64,000 nt of DNA from Pacificispira sp002696645 (GCF_048892425.1 NZ_JBLZHU010000002.1:561939-625938), one strand, 5' to 3'; shown: positions 40,491 to 49,818, numbered from the stretch's first letter. The notes: generated by a model not told the origin, from the sequence alone. Numbers and translations: made by a program.

Positions 40491-42386
40491 TGCATCCTCA
40501 AATCGACTATCACATCCGCATCTCAGGTTTGGAACAAAGCTGTGTCTTTTCTCTCTATTGCATTTGATACCGGTCTGCGCAGACGCCCTGTTGGGACCCT
40601 TGCCCTGGTCACAAAAGTCTATGCCGCTGTGGTGGCCGGTTGGACGATTTATGCGGCAGGGTTCTCCCGAACCGATATTTTACCCCTGACCATTACCTTT
40701 TTATCTTTGATGCTGGTCTTAACCTTCATCCTGATCACGCCGACAACAAAGTCCAACCCGGATAAGTTTCCATTTTATGAATGGATTCTGGCGGCGGCTG
40801 CTTTTGCCTGTGGCGCTTACTTCGTGACAGAAAGTGATACCATTTCACAACGGATCACATTGCTGGATCCCTTGTCTGACCTGGATGTTCTGGCATCCCT
40901 GACATTGATCATTTTGTCGATTGAGGCGATGCGACGCACGGTTGGCCTGGGGCTGACATTTATTGTTATCGCCTTCATCGCCTATAACCTGTTTGGCGAC
41001 AAGTTGTCCGGTCCCTTGAGCCACGGTGAAATCACCCTGGAGCATTTCCTGGATATCATGGTGTTTACAACCGACGGCCTGTTTGGTGTGCCGATCCGGG
41101 TGGCTGCGACCTATGCCTTTCTGTTTGTTCTGTTTGGGACGACACTTTCTAAAACAGGTGGAGCGGACTTCTTCTTTAACTTCGCAGCGTCATTGACGGG
41201 TGGGTCAAAGGGCGGACCGGCAAAGATCGCCGTTATCTCCTCTGGCTTGTATGGAACGATATCCGGCAGCCCGACCTCTGATGTTGTGACCACGGGGTCG
41301 GTCACCATCCCGATGATGAAACGGCTTGGCTATAATTCCGCCTTTGCCGGGGGCGTCGAAGTCGCAGCCTCAACCGGGGGCAGCCTGGTGCCGCCTGTCA
41401 TGGGCGCTGCTGCTTTTATCATGTCAGAGCAGATCGGCATTCCTTACATCGATATCGCCATTGCGGCCTTGATACCGGCGATTCTGTACTATCTGCCGAT
41501 CTATATGCAGGTTCATCTGCGGGCCAGTAAGGAAAACCTGCAGGGTATGGATATGTCGAAAATTCCAGCCCTGATGCAAACCATGAAAGAGGGTGGCCTG
41601 TTTCTGGTACCTCTGGTCGTTATTACCTGGGCCCTGGTGAATGGGTATACGCCCACCTATGCCGCAATTTATGGGACATTGACTGTTCTTGCGGTGTCCA
41701 TGGTCCGGCGCAGCACCCGGTTAACCCCGGCCAAGGTGTTCGATATCCTGTCTGATACCTGCATTAAGATGGTTGCCGTCACGGGGGCCTGCGCAGCAGC
41801 GGGACTGGTCATTGGCGGCATCACCATGACCGGGCTGGCTTCCAAATTCGGGACACTGGTTTTTCTGATTTCCAATCAGGACGTCCTGATCTCCCTGATT
41901 GTCGCGGCAGGGCTGACCATTCTTCTGGGACTGGGTATGCCAACGCCCAGCGCCTATATTCTGGCGGCGGTTCTGATTTCCCCGGTCATGCATGATCTGG
42001 GGATTGATCTGATGGCCGGGCATTTGTTCCTGCTGTATTTTGCGGTGATGTCCGCCCTGACACCACCCGTTGCCGTAGCGGCCTATGCCGCCAGTGCGAT
42101 CGCGGATGAGGCCCCGATGAAGATTGCAGGGGCGGCTGTGCGTATTGCCATCGGTGCCTTCCTGATCCCCTTTGCCTTTGTCTTTGATCAGGCATTGCTG
42201 CTGCAGGGCAGTGTGATCGGGATCATTATGGCCACAGTGTTTACAGCTGTCGGTCTGACCTTGTTCGTCATCGCCCAGGAAGGTTATTGGAAACAGCGTC
42301 TCAATGCCCCGGTTCGGGTACTTTTGGGGGCTGCGGGCTTGCTGATAATTTTCATTCGTCCCCTGTCGCAGTATGTTTTGTCCTAA
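40464..42386 (+). CDS. TRAP transporter fused large/small permease (TAXI type)
   Basis: An inner-membrane protein of up to 640 residues containing the small four-helix and large DctM-like subunits fused, as usual for TAXI systems. Landmarks of the large part are GGSKGGPAKIAVISSGLYGTISGS, AGGVEVAASTGGSLVPPVMGA and LLGLGMPTPSAYILAAV. The start is uncertain: the TTG at 40464 would lie right beside the left arm of a hairpin, and the GTG at 40542 (26 codons later) is a good alternative just before the first membrane segment. It works with the binding protein at 39442 to import its ligand using the sodium or proton gradient. Confidence 0.87.
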   Translation: MNRFGLAGVCILKSTITSASQVWNKAVSFLSIAFDTGLRRRPVGTLALVTKVYAAVVAGWTIYAAGFSRTDILPLTITFLSLMLVLTFILITPTTKSNPDKFPFYEWILAAAAFACGAYFVTESDTISQRITLLDPLSDLDVLASLTLIILSIEAMRRTVGLGLTFIVIAFIAYNLFGDKLSGPLSHGEITLEHFLDIMVFTTDGLFGVPIRVAATYAFLFVLFGTTLSKTGGADFFFNFAASLTGGSKGGPAKIAVISSGLYGTISGSPTSDVVTTGSVTIPMMKRLGYNSAFAGGVEVAASTGGSLVPPVMGAAAFIMSEQIGIPYIDIAIAALIPAILYYLPIYMQVHLRASKENLQGMDMSKIPALMQTMKEGGLFLVPLVVITWALVNGYTPTYAAIYGTLTVLAVSMVRRSTRLTPAKVFDILSDTCIKMVAVTGACAAAGLVIGGITMTGLASKFGTLVFLISNQDVLISLIVAAGLTILLGLGMPTPSAYILAAVLISPVMHDLGIDLMAGHLFLLYFAVMSALTPPVAVAAYAASAIADEAPMKIAGAAVRIAIGAFLIPFAFVFDQALLLQGSVIGIIMATVFTAVGLTLFVIAQEGYWKQRLNAPVRVLLGAAGLLIIFIRPLSQYVLS

Positions 42387-42423
42387 GGACGCGATAAAGA
42401 AACAGTGGCATTTATCGGATAGA

Positions 42424-42451
42424 TGGATCACAATGGTCCAGTAATGGTTCA
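42424..42451. promoter_or_regulatory. TGGNTCA-type triple repeat upstream of the GntR gene
   Basis: TGGATCA (42424-42430), TGGTCCA (42434-42440) and TGGTTCA (42445-42451) occur at one-helical-turn spacing just before the GntR start. The related sequence appears three times before the downstream hydrolase operon, so these are probably binding sites of this regulator, including its own promoter. Confidence 0.6.
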
Positions 42452-42466
42452 TTAAAGGGTGATCCG

Positions 42467-43153
42467 ATGTCCGATATGCGGGGGCATGCCCGTAAGGCCC
42501 TGGCGGCGTTGCGTCAATTTGTGGAAACGCAGGTTCTGGAGGGGCATTGGCCCCCCGGGACACAGTTACCGACGGAGCGCGAGCTGGCGGATCAATTCGC
42601 CATCAGCCGCAACACGGTGCGCCGACAAATGCTGCAACTGGTCAAGGATGGCTGGATCGACCGCCATGTCGGGCGGGGCACTTTTGCGTGTGCGCCGCCT
42701 GGCGTATCGAGCGTTTCTGACCCTGACGCCAGCACCGTGAACCCGGAAGAGGTTATGGAGGCACGTTTGCTGATTGAGCCCTTGCTGGCGAAGCTGGTTG
42801 TCATTCGTGCCAGCAATGCAGAACTGGCATCTATGGAAGACATCCTTGCCGCCGGTGCAAAATCAGAAACCATGGCGGAATTCGAATATTGGGACAATAA
42901 ACTGCATCGGGCCATCGCTGAGGCGTCAAAGAACCAATATCTGATCACAATCGTCGAAGGGATTCATAAGGCCCGGCAATCCCCGGCCTGGTTTGGATTG
43001 CGCCGCCGCGGGTTGACCGACGAGCGTCGGCAGATTTACCAACAGGATCATACGGCCATTGTTCAAGCCCTGGTACGTCGTGATGGAGAACAGGCCAGGG
43101 AGGCGATTTTAAGCCATCTGAGCCGAGTTCGGACAAATTTAATGATTACATGA
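42467..43153 (+). CDS. GntR family regulator, FadR/FCD subfamily
   Basis: A 228-residue regulator with an N-terminal winged helix-turn-helix (LPTERELADQFAISRNTVRRQMLQLVKDGWIDRHVGRGTFA) and an all-helical FCD effector domain with the conserved acidic and His residues (EYWDNKLHRAIAEASKN, and a later His in SHLSR). It is followed by the gamma-glutamyltransferase-like/TRAP operon on the same strand and probably represses or activates it in response to a carboxylate ligand. Confidence 0.88.
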   Translation: MSDMRGHARKALAALRQFVETQVLEGHWPPGTQLPTERELADQFAISRNTVRRQMLQLVKDGWIDRHVGRGTFACAPPGVSSVSDPDASTVNPEEVMEARLLIEPLLAKLVVIRASNAELASMEDILAAGAKSETMAEFEYWDNKLHRAIAEASKNQYLITIVEGIHKARQSPAWFGLRRRGLTDERRQIYQQDHTAIVQALVRRDGEQAREAILSHLSRVRTNLMIT

Positions 43154-43191
43154 CAGATTCCTGTTGGAATTATTTTAGGATTGCGTCACTA

Positions 43192-43231
43192 TTGGTTCAC
43201 TAAATCGTCACATTGGTTCAAAATTGGATCA
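43192..43231. promoter_or_regulatory. TTGGNTCA triple repeat upstream of the hydrolase-TRAP operon
   Basis: TTGGTTCA occurs at 43192-43199 and 43213-43220, and TTGGATCA at 43224-43231, all in the same orientation. The match to the heptads before the GntR gene indicates a shared operator. The last copy is about 20 bases before the operon start, in the position for repression. Confidence 0.6.
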
Positions 43232-43252
43232 ATTAAAGGCTGGAGAGTGAGC

Positions 43253-45067
43253 ATGCAAGTGTCACGGCCAGAGGTACAGGGTTGGTTCGGCGTCGCGACG
43301 TCGACCTATGCCGCTGCCAGTCAAGCTGCGATGCGCATGTTGGAACTGGGGGGGAATGCCTTTGACGGGGCTGTGGCCGGTGGCTTCGTGCTGCAAGCGG
43401 TGGCCCCCCATCTGAATGGTCCCGCCGGGGATGTTGCAATGCTGGTTTATGATGCCGCCGATGGGCGCGCGCAGGCCGTATGCGGACAGGGGCCGACACC
43501 AAAAACAGCGACGATAGACGCGATACGCGCCCTAGGTCTGGATCGCATTCCAGGGACAGGTTTACTGTCTGCCGTGGTGCCCGGGGCATTTGATGCCTGG
43601 ATGCTGCTTTTGGCGGAAAAGGGAACATTACCACTGCGCACAGTGATTGAACCGTCATTGGACTATCTGGATCGGGGCGTCCCTGTGGATGGCCGCCTGC
43701 ATGCCACGCTTGTGGCGGCACAATCCGTTTTTCAGCGCTACTGGCCGACCTCAGTGGAGGTGTTTCTTCCTGATGGTACGGTCCCGGCGGTAGGGGAATT
43801 GCTGCGCAATCCAACTTTGTATTCCGTTTTTCACCGTCTTTTGGATGAAGCAGAAGCGGTCGGATCGGATCGGCTGGCACAGATTGAAGCCGCCCGTGCG
43901 ATATGGTCCGATGGTTTTGTCGCCCAGGAAATTGATGCCTTTTGCCGCCAGACAGAAGTGATGGATGTGTCTGGTCAGGTGAATGGCGCATTGTTGCGGG
44001 GGTCAGATCTGGCGGGTTGGCGGGCCTGGTTCGAACCAGCCCTGTCGCTGGAGTATGCAGGCTATCAGGTGCTGAAATGCGATAGCTGGACGCAGGGGCC
44101 TGTTCTGTTGCAAGCGCTGGCCTTGTTGCCGGCCCAAGAGATGGCGGCACTGGACCCCAATGGGGCAGAATTTGTGCATCGGGTGACCGAAGCCTTGAAA
44201 CTGGCCTTCGCGGATCGGGAAGTATTCTACGGGGACCCAAAAACCGCCCGTGTCCCGATGAACCGATTGTTGTCACAAGACTATGCGGCCTTGCGGCGTG
44301 ACGAGATCTCCGCGCGGGCCTGCAATGATTGGCGACCGGGCAATATTGCAGGCTGTGGCGCACCGATCGATTATGCCGCCGCCTGTGCCCGCAAACGGGA
44401 AACCGGCTTGCTGGCCGCCTATGGCGGCGGGGAGCCGACGGTTCAATCGATTGAAGCGCTGGGCTATCGTGCCAGCGTCAGCGGGGATACCTGTCATATC
44501 GATGTGATCGATGCTGCCGGGAACATCGTGTCAGCAACCCCATCCGGTGGGTGGTTGCAATCCTCGCCCGCCATTCCGTCTCTGGGATTTCCCCTTGGAA
44601 CGCGGGCACAGATGATGTGGCTGGACCCTGTCGCCCCATCGGGTTTGGGACCGGATCGACGCCCGCGCTCCACACTGACGCCAACGCTTGTTCTGGATAA
44701 GGCCGGTCGGGGATATCTTGCCTGTGGCACACCGGGTGGGGACCAGCAGGATCAATGGCAAGCGGCTTTTCTGATCCGGCATCTGGTGCATAAAATAGGC
44801 CTTCAAGAGGCGATAGAAGCCCCTTCGTTTCATAGCGAACATTGGCCCAATTCGTTCTATCCCCGCCATGCTTCACCCGGTCGCCTGGTGGTTGAGGGTC
44901 GGTTTGGTTCCCAGGTATGCGATGATCTGAAGCATCGGGGCCACGATTTAAGCATTGGCGATGATTGGTCGGAAGGCCGTCTGACCGCCGCTGCGCGAGA
45001 CCCAGATGGCCGCGTGCGGGCGGCCGCAAATCCAAGAGGAGGGCTGGGCTATGCCGTTGGTCGATGA
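43253..45067 (+). CDS. Gamma-glutamyltransferase family Ntn hydrolase, cytosolic
   Basis: A 604-residue protein of the gamma-glutamyltransferase family. The autocatalytic and nucleophilic threonine is Thr413 in GDTCHIDVIDAAGN. Other landmarks are the N-terminal SQAAMRMLELGGNAFDGAVA and the C-terminal RRPRSTLTPTLVL and GTPGGDQQ. The ATG at 43253 follows GGAGAG, and no signal peptide is present, unlike secreted GGTs. Cytosolic relatives include acylases and amide hydrolases such as oxamate amidohydrolase (HpxW). It overlaps the TRAP permease gene, so it probably hydrolyses the imported amide or gamma-glutamyl compound (inference). Confidence 0.85.
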   Translation: MQVSRPEVQGWFGVATSTYAAASQAAMRMLELGGNAFDGAVAGGFVLQAVAPHLNGPAGDVAMLVYDAADGRAQAVCGQGPTPKTATIDAIRALGLDRIPGTGLLSAVVPGAFDAWMLLLAEKGTLPLRTVIEPSLDYLDRGVPVDGRLHATLVAAQSVFQRYWPTSVEVFLPDGTVPAVGELLRNPTLYSVFHRLLDEAEAVGSDRLAQIEAARAIWSDGFVAQEIDAFCRQTEVMDVSGQVNGALLRGSDLAGWRAWFEPALSLEYAGYQVLKCDSWTQGPVLLQALALLPAQEMAALDPNGAEFVHRVTEALKLAFADREVFYGDPKTARVPMNRLLSQDYAALRRDEISARACNDWRPGNIAGCGAPIDYAAACARKRETGLLAAYGGGEPTVQSIEALGYRASVSGDTCHIDVIDAAGNIVSATPSGGWLQSSPAIPSLGFPLGTRAQMMWLDPVAPSGLGPDRRPRSTLTPTLVLDKAGRGYLACGTPGGDQQDQWQAAFLIRHLVHKIGLQEAIEAPSFHSEHWPNSFYPRHASPGRLVVEGRFGSQVCDDLKHRGHDLSIGDDWSEGRLTAAARDPDGRVRAAANPRGGLGYAVGR

Positions 45068-46967
45068 CGCCCTGTCTGGATACACAAAAGAGCGGGATGC
45101 AAACAGCGGGCAATCTGCGACGGGATTACGGTTGGCGGCTCAACGGATTCTCGGGTTTTTCGATAGCGTCATTGGCGGGGCGGCAACGCTGGCGCTGATC
45201 GCGTTGATTCTGATTGTTTTGGCCAATGTTATCGGACGCTATGGCTTCAACAATTCCCTGACCTGGGGCGGGGAGGCGGCGCAATGGCTTTTCATTGGCG
45301 TGATCTTTCTGGCGGTTCCCCTGGCGCATAGAGGGCGGGCGCATCTGTCGATTCAGTTTCTGGTCGAACGGCTGCCGGTACCATTGCAGACGGCGGCTGG
45401 CTTTCTCAGCGATTTGATCATCGCCTATGCGACGGTGATGCTGTTGTTGGGCGGGATGACCTTGATTGATGCGGTCGGTGGCGTGAATTACGCCCTTAAT
45501 CTGCCAAGTTGGGTTAAGTTTGCACTGATCCCCGTGACCAGCGCGTTGGGTCTTTTGTATTTGGCGCTGCAAGGTCTGGATGAGGGGAAACGCCCCTGGC
45601 GCGGGATCATCAGCATCGCGCTTGCCTTTGGCCTGTATTTTCTGTTGCAGCCAGGAGGCTTGGTCAGCCTTAAGGGCCTTGATCCCGGCACCACGATGAT
45701 TGTCAGCTTTCTGGTCGCCATGGCGATTGGAACGCCGGTTGCTTTCGCCATGATTTTTGCAGCCTTTGCCGCCAATGCCGCTGGTGCGGTAATGCCCCCC
45801 GCCGCCGTGGTTCAGACGATGGTGAATGGGTCCAGTAAGTTCCTGTTATTGGCGATCCCGTTTTTCATCGCAGCAGGGGCGTTGATGAATGTGGGGGGGC
45901 TGACGTCACGCCTGATGGATTTCGCCTTCAAGCTGGTAGGGCATTTGCGCGGTGGCTTCGCACAGGTGAACATCGTGTCCAGCGGCTTTTATGCCGGAAT
46001 CAGCGGGTCCAGCTATTCGGAAGCTGCGTTGGGCACAAAGCTGTTGGTGCCGCAGATGGTCAAGCATGGCTATTCGCCGGGCTTTTCCTGTGCCGTCACG
46101 GCGGCGGCTGCGACATTGCCCAATGTCATTCCGCCTTCTATCGCCCTGTTGATTCTGGCGTCGGTCGCGAATCTTTCTGTTGGCAGTTTGTGGCTGGCAG
46201 GTGTTGTCCCTGGCCTGTTGATGGGCGCCAGTCTGATGCTGTGTATTTATGTAATTGCCCGGATGCGGGGCTATGGCACCGCCAATCAGGCCGCCAGTTG
46301 GTCCGATCGGGGACGCGCCGGGATCAAGGCGCTGCCGGTTCTGGGGTTGGCGATCGTGATCATCGGTGGGATTCGCGGCGGCGTTGTCACTCCGACAGAG
46401 GCTGGTGTTCTGGCGGTTGCCTATGCCTTTGTCTTAGGGATTGCGGTCTATCGTACATTCACCTGGCGGGAACTTTGGCAGACCTTGCGTGGGGCAGCGG
46501 TGGAAGCGGCGATGGTTGGCCTTTTAATCGGTGCGGCGGCGCCTTTCACCTTCGTTCTGGTAACAGAACAGATTCCTCAATCGCTGTCGGCACTGATCAC
46601 CGGCCTGTCGGATAATCCCTATATCGTGCTGTTGCTGGCGAATGTGCTGATGCTGTTTTTTGGCATGTTCCTGGATATTGGCGCAGCGATCCTGATCTTA
46701 ACGCCACTATTGATGCCAGTTATGGTCAGCATGGGCGTAGATCCGATCCATTTCGGTCTGATTGTGGTCGTTAATCTGATGTTGGGTGGTTTAACGCCCC
46801 CGGTTGGTATGTTGGTCTTTATTTCATCGGCGATCTCAAAAACGCCGGTGCATGACGTTTTCCGTGCGATGTATCCCCTGTTGGGCGCGCTGTTGATCGC
46901 CTTGGTGATCATCACTTACGTACCCGCGGTGTCGCTCGGTCTTGGTTGGCTTTTACAAGGAAACTAA
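45051..46967 (+). CDS. TRAP transporter with fused DctQ and DctM permease subunits
   Basis: A 638-residue inner-membrane protein. The N-terminal 170 residues are a DctQ-like four-helix domain (VIGRYGFNNSLTWGGEAAQW is its hallmark). The C-terminal 420 residues are DctM-like (AFAMIFAAFAANAAGAVMPP, YAGISGSSYSEAALGTKLLVP, GMFLDIGAAILILTPLLMP). AAGAGGAGGG precedes the ATG at 45051, which lies inside the end of the hydrolase gene. The partner periplasmic protein follows at 47016. The substrate is probably a carboxylate handled by the hydrolase, ALDH and ADH genes in the operon. Confidence 0.9.
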   Translation: MPLVDDALSGYTKERDANSGQSATGLRLAAQRILGFFDSVIGGAATLALIALILIVLANVIGRYGFNNSLTWGGEAAQWLFIGVIFLAVPLAHRGRAHLSIQFLVERLPVPLQTAAGFLSDLIIAYATVMLLLGGMTLIDAVGGVNYALNLPSWVKFALIPVTSALGLLYLALQGLDEGKRPWRGIISIALAFGLYFLLQPGGLVSLKGLDPGTTMIVSFLVAMAIGTPVAFAMIFAAFAANAAGAVMPPAAVVQTMVNGSSKFLLLAIPFFIAAGALMNVGGLTSRLMDFAFKLVGHLRGGFAQVNIVSSGFYAGISGSSYSEAALGTKLLVPQMVKHGYSPGFSCAVTAAAATLPNVIPPSIALLILASVANLSVGSLWLAGVVPGLLMGASLMLCIYVIARMRGYGTANQAASWSDRGRAGIKALPVLGLAIVIIGGIRGGVVTPTEAGVLAVAYAFVLGIAVYRTFTWRELWQTLRGAAVEAAMVGLLIGAAAPFTFVLVTEQIPQSLSALITGLSDNPYIVLLLANVLMLFFGMFLDIGAAILILTPLLMPVMVSMGVDPIHFGLIVVVNLMLGGLTPPVGMLVFISSAISKTPVHDVFRAMYPLLGALLIALVIITYVPAVSLGLGWLLQGN

Positions 46968-47015
46968 TGACGGAAAAGCCAGATATTCACAGGTACAACA
47001 CTAGGAGGCAGAGGG

Positions 47016-48014
47016 ATGTTTGTTAGACGCACACTGAAGACAGGACCGGGGCTGTTGCTGGCCGTGGCGATGGGATTATCACTGACCTGGGCCGGGGTCG
47101 CTCAGGCGGATCCAACACAGATCACGGTCGGTGTTATCTATGGAATAGACAAGCCGCAAGGCAAGATCTGGACCAAGATGAATGAATTGGTCGAGAAGAA
47201 GATTCCGGGTCAGATCACCTTTAACATCGTCCCGGACGGTGCCTTGGGTGGTGAGAAAGAGGAAGTCGAAGGCGTCCGTTTGGGCTCCATTCAGGCAGGG
47301 ATATCAACCCTGGCCAATATGTCCACATGGGTTCCGGAAACGTCTCTTTTCGACATGCCATTCATCTTCCGCGACCAGGCCCATATCGACAAGGTGATGG
47401 CTGGCCCAATCGGGGATGAGTTCAAGGACCTGTTCGCAAAACAGGGTTTCAAAGCCTTTGGCTTCATCACCTATGGCGCACGTCATGTGATTTCCAAGGC
47501 CAAGATTACTGGTCCGGACGATGTGAAAGGATTGAAGATGCGGGTTATTCAAAGCCCGCTGCACATTGCCTTGTGGGAGTCACTTGGAGCCAGCCCAACG
47601 CCGGTTCCGATTACAGAAGCCTATAATGCGCTGGAAACCGGTGTGGTGGATTACATGGATATGACCATGTCGGGCTATCAAGCGCTGAAATTGTACGAAG
47701 TCGTGCCAAACTTTGCCAGAACATCCCATATCTGGGCGCTGGGCGTGATGTATATGAGCATGCCGTTCTGGGAATCGCTGACACCGGAACAGCAAGCCGC
47801 GCTGGAAGAAGCCGCAGCGGAAGCGATTCCCTATTTCAATGGTCTGGCTGCTGGGGAACAGGAAGAATCCCTGGCGAAAGCTGTTGAAATGGGCGCAACG
47901 GTGGTCGAACAGGATACCGCCGAATGGCAAAAGGCGATGGCACCGTTCTGGGCCAGTTATGCCGATAAGGTCGGTGGGATCGAAAAAATCGAAACCATTG
48001 TGAATACCAAGTAA
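47016..48014 (+). CDS. DctP-family TRAP transporter substrate-binding protein
   Basis: A 332-residue periplasmic protein with a signal peptide of about 31 residues (MFVRRTLK, hydrophobic core, AQA-D). Typical DctP segments are FNIVPDGALGGEKEEVEGVRLG, SLFDMPFIFRD, and GLKMRVIQSPLHIALWESLGASPTPVPITEAYNAL broken across several strands. The latter contains the family's ligand-binding arginine (KMRVI). AGGAGGCAGAGGG precedes the ATG. It delivers the substrate to the fused QM permease encoded just upstream. Confidence 0.9.
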   Translation: MFVRRTLKTGPGLLLAVAMGLSLTWAGVAQADPTQITVGVIYGIDKPQGKIWTKMNELVEKKIPGQITFNIVPDGALGGEKEEVEGVRLGSIQAGISTLANMSTWVPETSLFDMPFIFRDQAHIDKVMAGPIGDEFKDLFAKQGFKAFGFITYGARHVISKAKITGPDDVKGLKMRVIQSPLHIALWESLGASPTPVPITEAYNALETGVVDYMDMTMSGYQALKLYEVVPNFARTSHIWALGVMYMSMPFWESLTPEQQAALEEAAAEAIPYFNGLAAGEQEESLAKAVEMGATVVEQDTAEWQKAMAPFWASYADKVGGIEKIETIVNTK

Positions 48015-48020
48015 ATGAGG

Positions 48021-48053
48021 GTCGGGTCTGGGGTTTTGCGCCCCGGACCCGAC
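48021..48053 (+). other. Intercistronic hairpin after the DctP-type gene
   Basis: GTCGGGTCTGGGG (48021-48033) pairs with CCCCGGACCCGAC (48041-48053) with a single G-U pair and a seven-base loop. No T-run follows. It begins six bases after the binding-protein stop and before a small gene, suggesting partial termination or message protection within the operon. Confidence 0.65.
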
Positions 48054-48083
48054 GCCTTCCGATTCAAGAGTGAGAGGTCCGGC

Positions 48084-48305
48084 ATGGCAGATTTCATCGA
48101 AGAAGACCGGGTGCGCGACGGGCCAATGGATCAGGAAATCCTGACCATGGTGGTTGAAGCACTGCGCCATCAGGGCTTTCCAAATGCCACGCATGAATCG
48201 ATTTTCGGTGATCCGGATCATCGCGCTGCAGCCGTTGATTTGCTGAAAGACTGTCGCCCAATGCCGGTTGTCTTGTCCCTGATAGACGCGCTGCACTCAC
48301 ACTAG
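48084..48305 (+). CDS. Small acidic protein of unknown function (73 residues)
   Basis: A 73-residue, Asp/Glu/His-rich protein with no family I can name. The ATG at 48084 has GAGAGG about six bases upstream; the frame is open further back only across the hairpin. It sits between the TRAP binding-protein gene and the aldehyde dehydrogenase gene, in line with the operon. Sequence features are an acidic N-terminus (ADFIEEDRVRDGP), a helix with His and Arg, and a hydrophobic end (PMPVVLSLIDAL). It could be a small regulator or enzyme subunit, but this is a guess. Confidence 0.6.
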   Translation: MADFIEEDRVRDGPMDQEILTMVVEALRHQGFPNATHESIFGDPDHRAAAVDLLKDCRPMPVVLSLIDALHSH

Positions 48306-48342
48306 AGGCACCGCGTATCCTGTTGATAGAATGGAGAGAGCA

Positions 48343-49818
48343 ATGGCCCAGGCCATGCCGTTAATGACTGCCAGCGCGGATCTGCGGGCCCGCTATCCTG
48401 AGGGTACTGTTTACATCGATGGCGCTTTCATCGTGTCCCCGTCGCGTTTGACTGTATATGGCAAACAGTTTGGCGACACGATCTGCGACGTCGGGTCTGG
48501 AAACGCCGATGTGATTGATGCGGCAGTGACAAGTGCGGATAAGGCGTGGCCCGCCTGGCGTGCAATGGCACCATCCGCCCGGGCCGCCCTGCTGTATGCC
48601 ATGGCAGATCGTCTGGCGGCAGAAATGGATCAGTGGATTTCACTGGAGGCGCATCATGCCGGGAAGCCGTTGTCGGATGCGCGGATCGATATCGTATCGG
48701 CGGTCATGACCCTGCGCTGGTTCGCCGGTTTTGCAGATCGGATTGATGGGCGCGTTGTTGCCTCTGCGGAGACGGTGCATCGTTACATCCGACGTGAACC
48801 CCTTGGCGTATGTGGATTGATCGTGCCGTGGAACTTCCCCCTTCTGATGATGGTGTGGAAGGTGGCGCCGGCTCTGGCGGCGGGAAACACGGTGGTTGTG
48901 AAACCTGCCAGCCTGACACCGCTGACGGCCCTGTTGTTTGCGAAACTGGCCAGTGATGCCGGATTGCCGGCTGGGGTCCTGAACGTTGTGCCTGGGCCGG
49001 GAGAAGCAGCAGGCATGGCATTGGTCCGTCATCCGCGTGTCACCAAGATCAGCTTCACAGGCTCTACAGAAATAGGGAAGCAGGTTGCCCGGATTGCCGC
49101 CGATACGGTCAAGCGCGTTACCCTGGAATTGGGTGGCAAGTCCCCGACCATCATTCTGGACGATGCCGATCTGGAGAAGGCAATTCCTGCCTCTGCAGCG
49201 GGATGTTTCGGGCATGCTGGACAGAAATGTGCCGCCCGCACACGGGTGATTGTCAGTGAAAGCCGTGCCGATGAGGTCGTTGAGCGCCTGGCAAAAATCG
49301 CTACAGGCTTGAAGATCGGGGACCTGTCAGATCCTGCAACGCAATTGGGCCCTGTCATCGATACCAAAGCACAATCCAGAATTCTGGGGATGTGTCAGGA
49401 TGCACAGAAGGCAGGCGCGTCTTTGGTCTGTGGCGGGGAGGCCCCGGATCACACCGGCCCCTATGTGTCCGCGACAATTTTCGATCAGGTGAAATCCGGT
49501 GATGTGCTGGCCCAGGAAGAAGTATTCGGTCCGGTCATGGCCGTCATTCGTGTATCAGATGAGGATGCCGCTATCGCCGCCGCCAATGACAGTGACTATG
49601 GCCTAGCCGCCACTCTTTGGACACGGGATGTCGGCAAGGCGCACCGGATTTCCGGTCAGATTCAGGCTGGAACCGTCAGTGTGAACACCCCTGCCGTGGT
49701 TGGAATCGAAACCCCGTTTGGGGGGTATAAGCAAAGCGGATATGGCCGCGAATTGGGGCTGGAGGGCTTGGACGCCTATCTGCAATCCAAGGCCGTTATT
49801 ATGGATATCAGTTCTTAA
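48343..49818 (+). CDS. Aldehyde dehydrogenase (NAD(P)-dependent, ALDH superfamily)
   Basis: An ALDH of 491 residues from the ATG at 48343, chosen because GGAGAG lies just before it; an ATG 12 bases upstream has no such site. The catalytic residues are Cys296 (GQKCAARTR) and Glu262 (LELGGKSP). The cofactor loop (FTGSTEIGKQV) and the PWNFPLLMMVWKVAPALAAGN segment match the family. It oxidises an aldehyde to an acid. Followed by an iron-type alcohol dehydrogenase gene, it could convert an alcohol to an acid in two steps. Confidence 0.9.
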   Translation: MAQAMPLMTASADLRARYPEGTVYIDGAFIVSPSRLTVYGKQFGDTICDVGSGNADVIDAAVTSADKAWPAWRAMAPSARAALLYAMADRLAAEMDQWISLEAHHAGKPLSDARIDIVSAVMTLRWFAGFADRIDGRVVASAETVHRYIRREPLGVCGLIVPWNFPLLMMVWKVAPALAAGNTVVVKPASLTPLTALLFAKLASDAGLPAGVLNVVPGPGEAAGMALVRHPRVTKISFTGSTEIGKQVARIAADTVKRVTLELGGKSPTIILDDADLEKAIPASAAGCFGHAGQKCAARTRVIVSESRADEVVERLAKIATGLKIGDLSDPATQLGPVIDTKAQSRILGMCQDAQKAGASLVCGGEAPDHTGPYVSATIFDQVKSGDVLAQEEVFGPVMAVIRVSDEDAAIAAANDSDYGLAATLWTRDVGKAHRISGQIQAGTVSVNTPAVVGIETPFGGYKQSGYGRELGLEGLDAYLQSKAVIMDISS

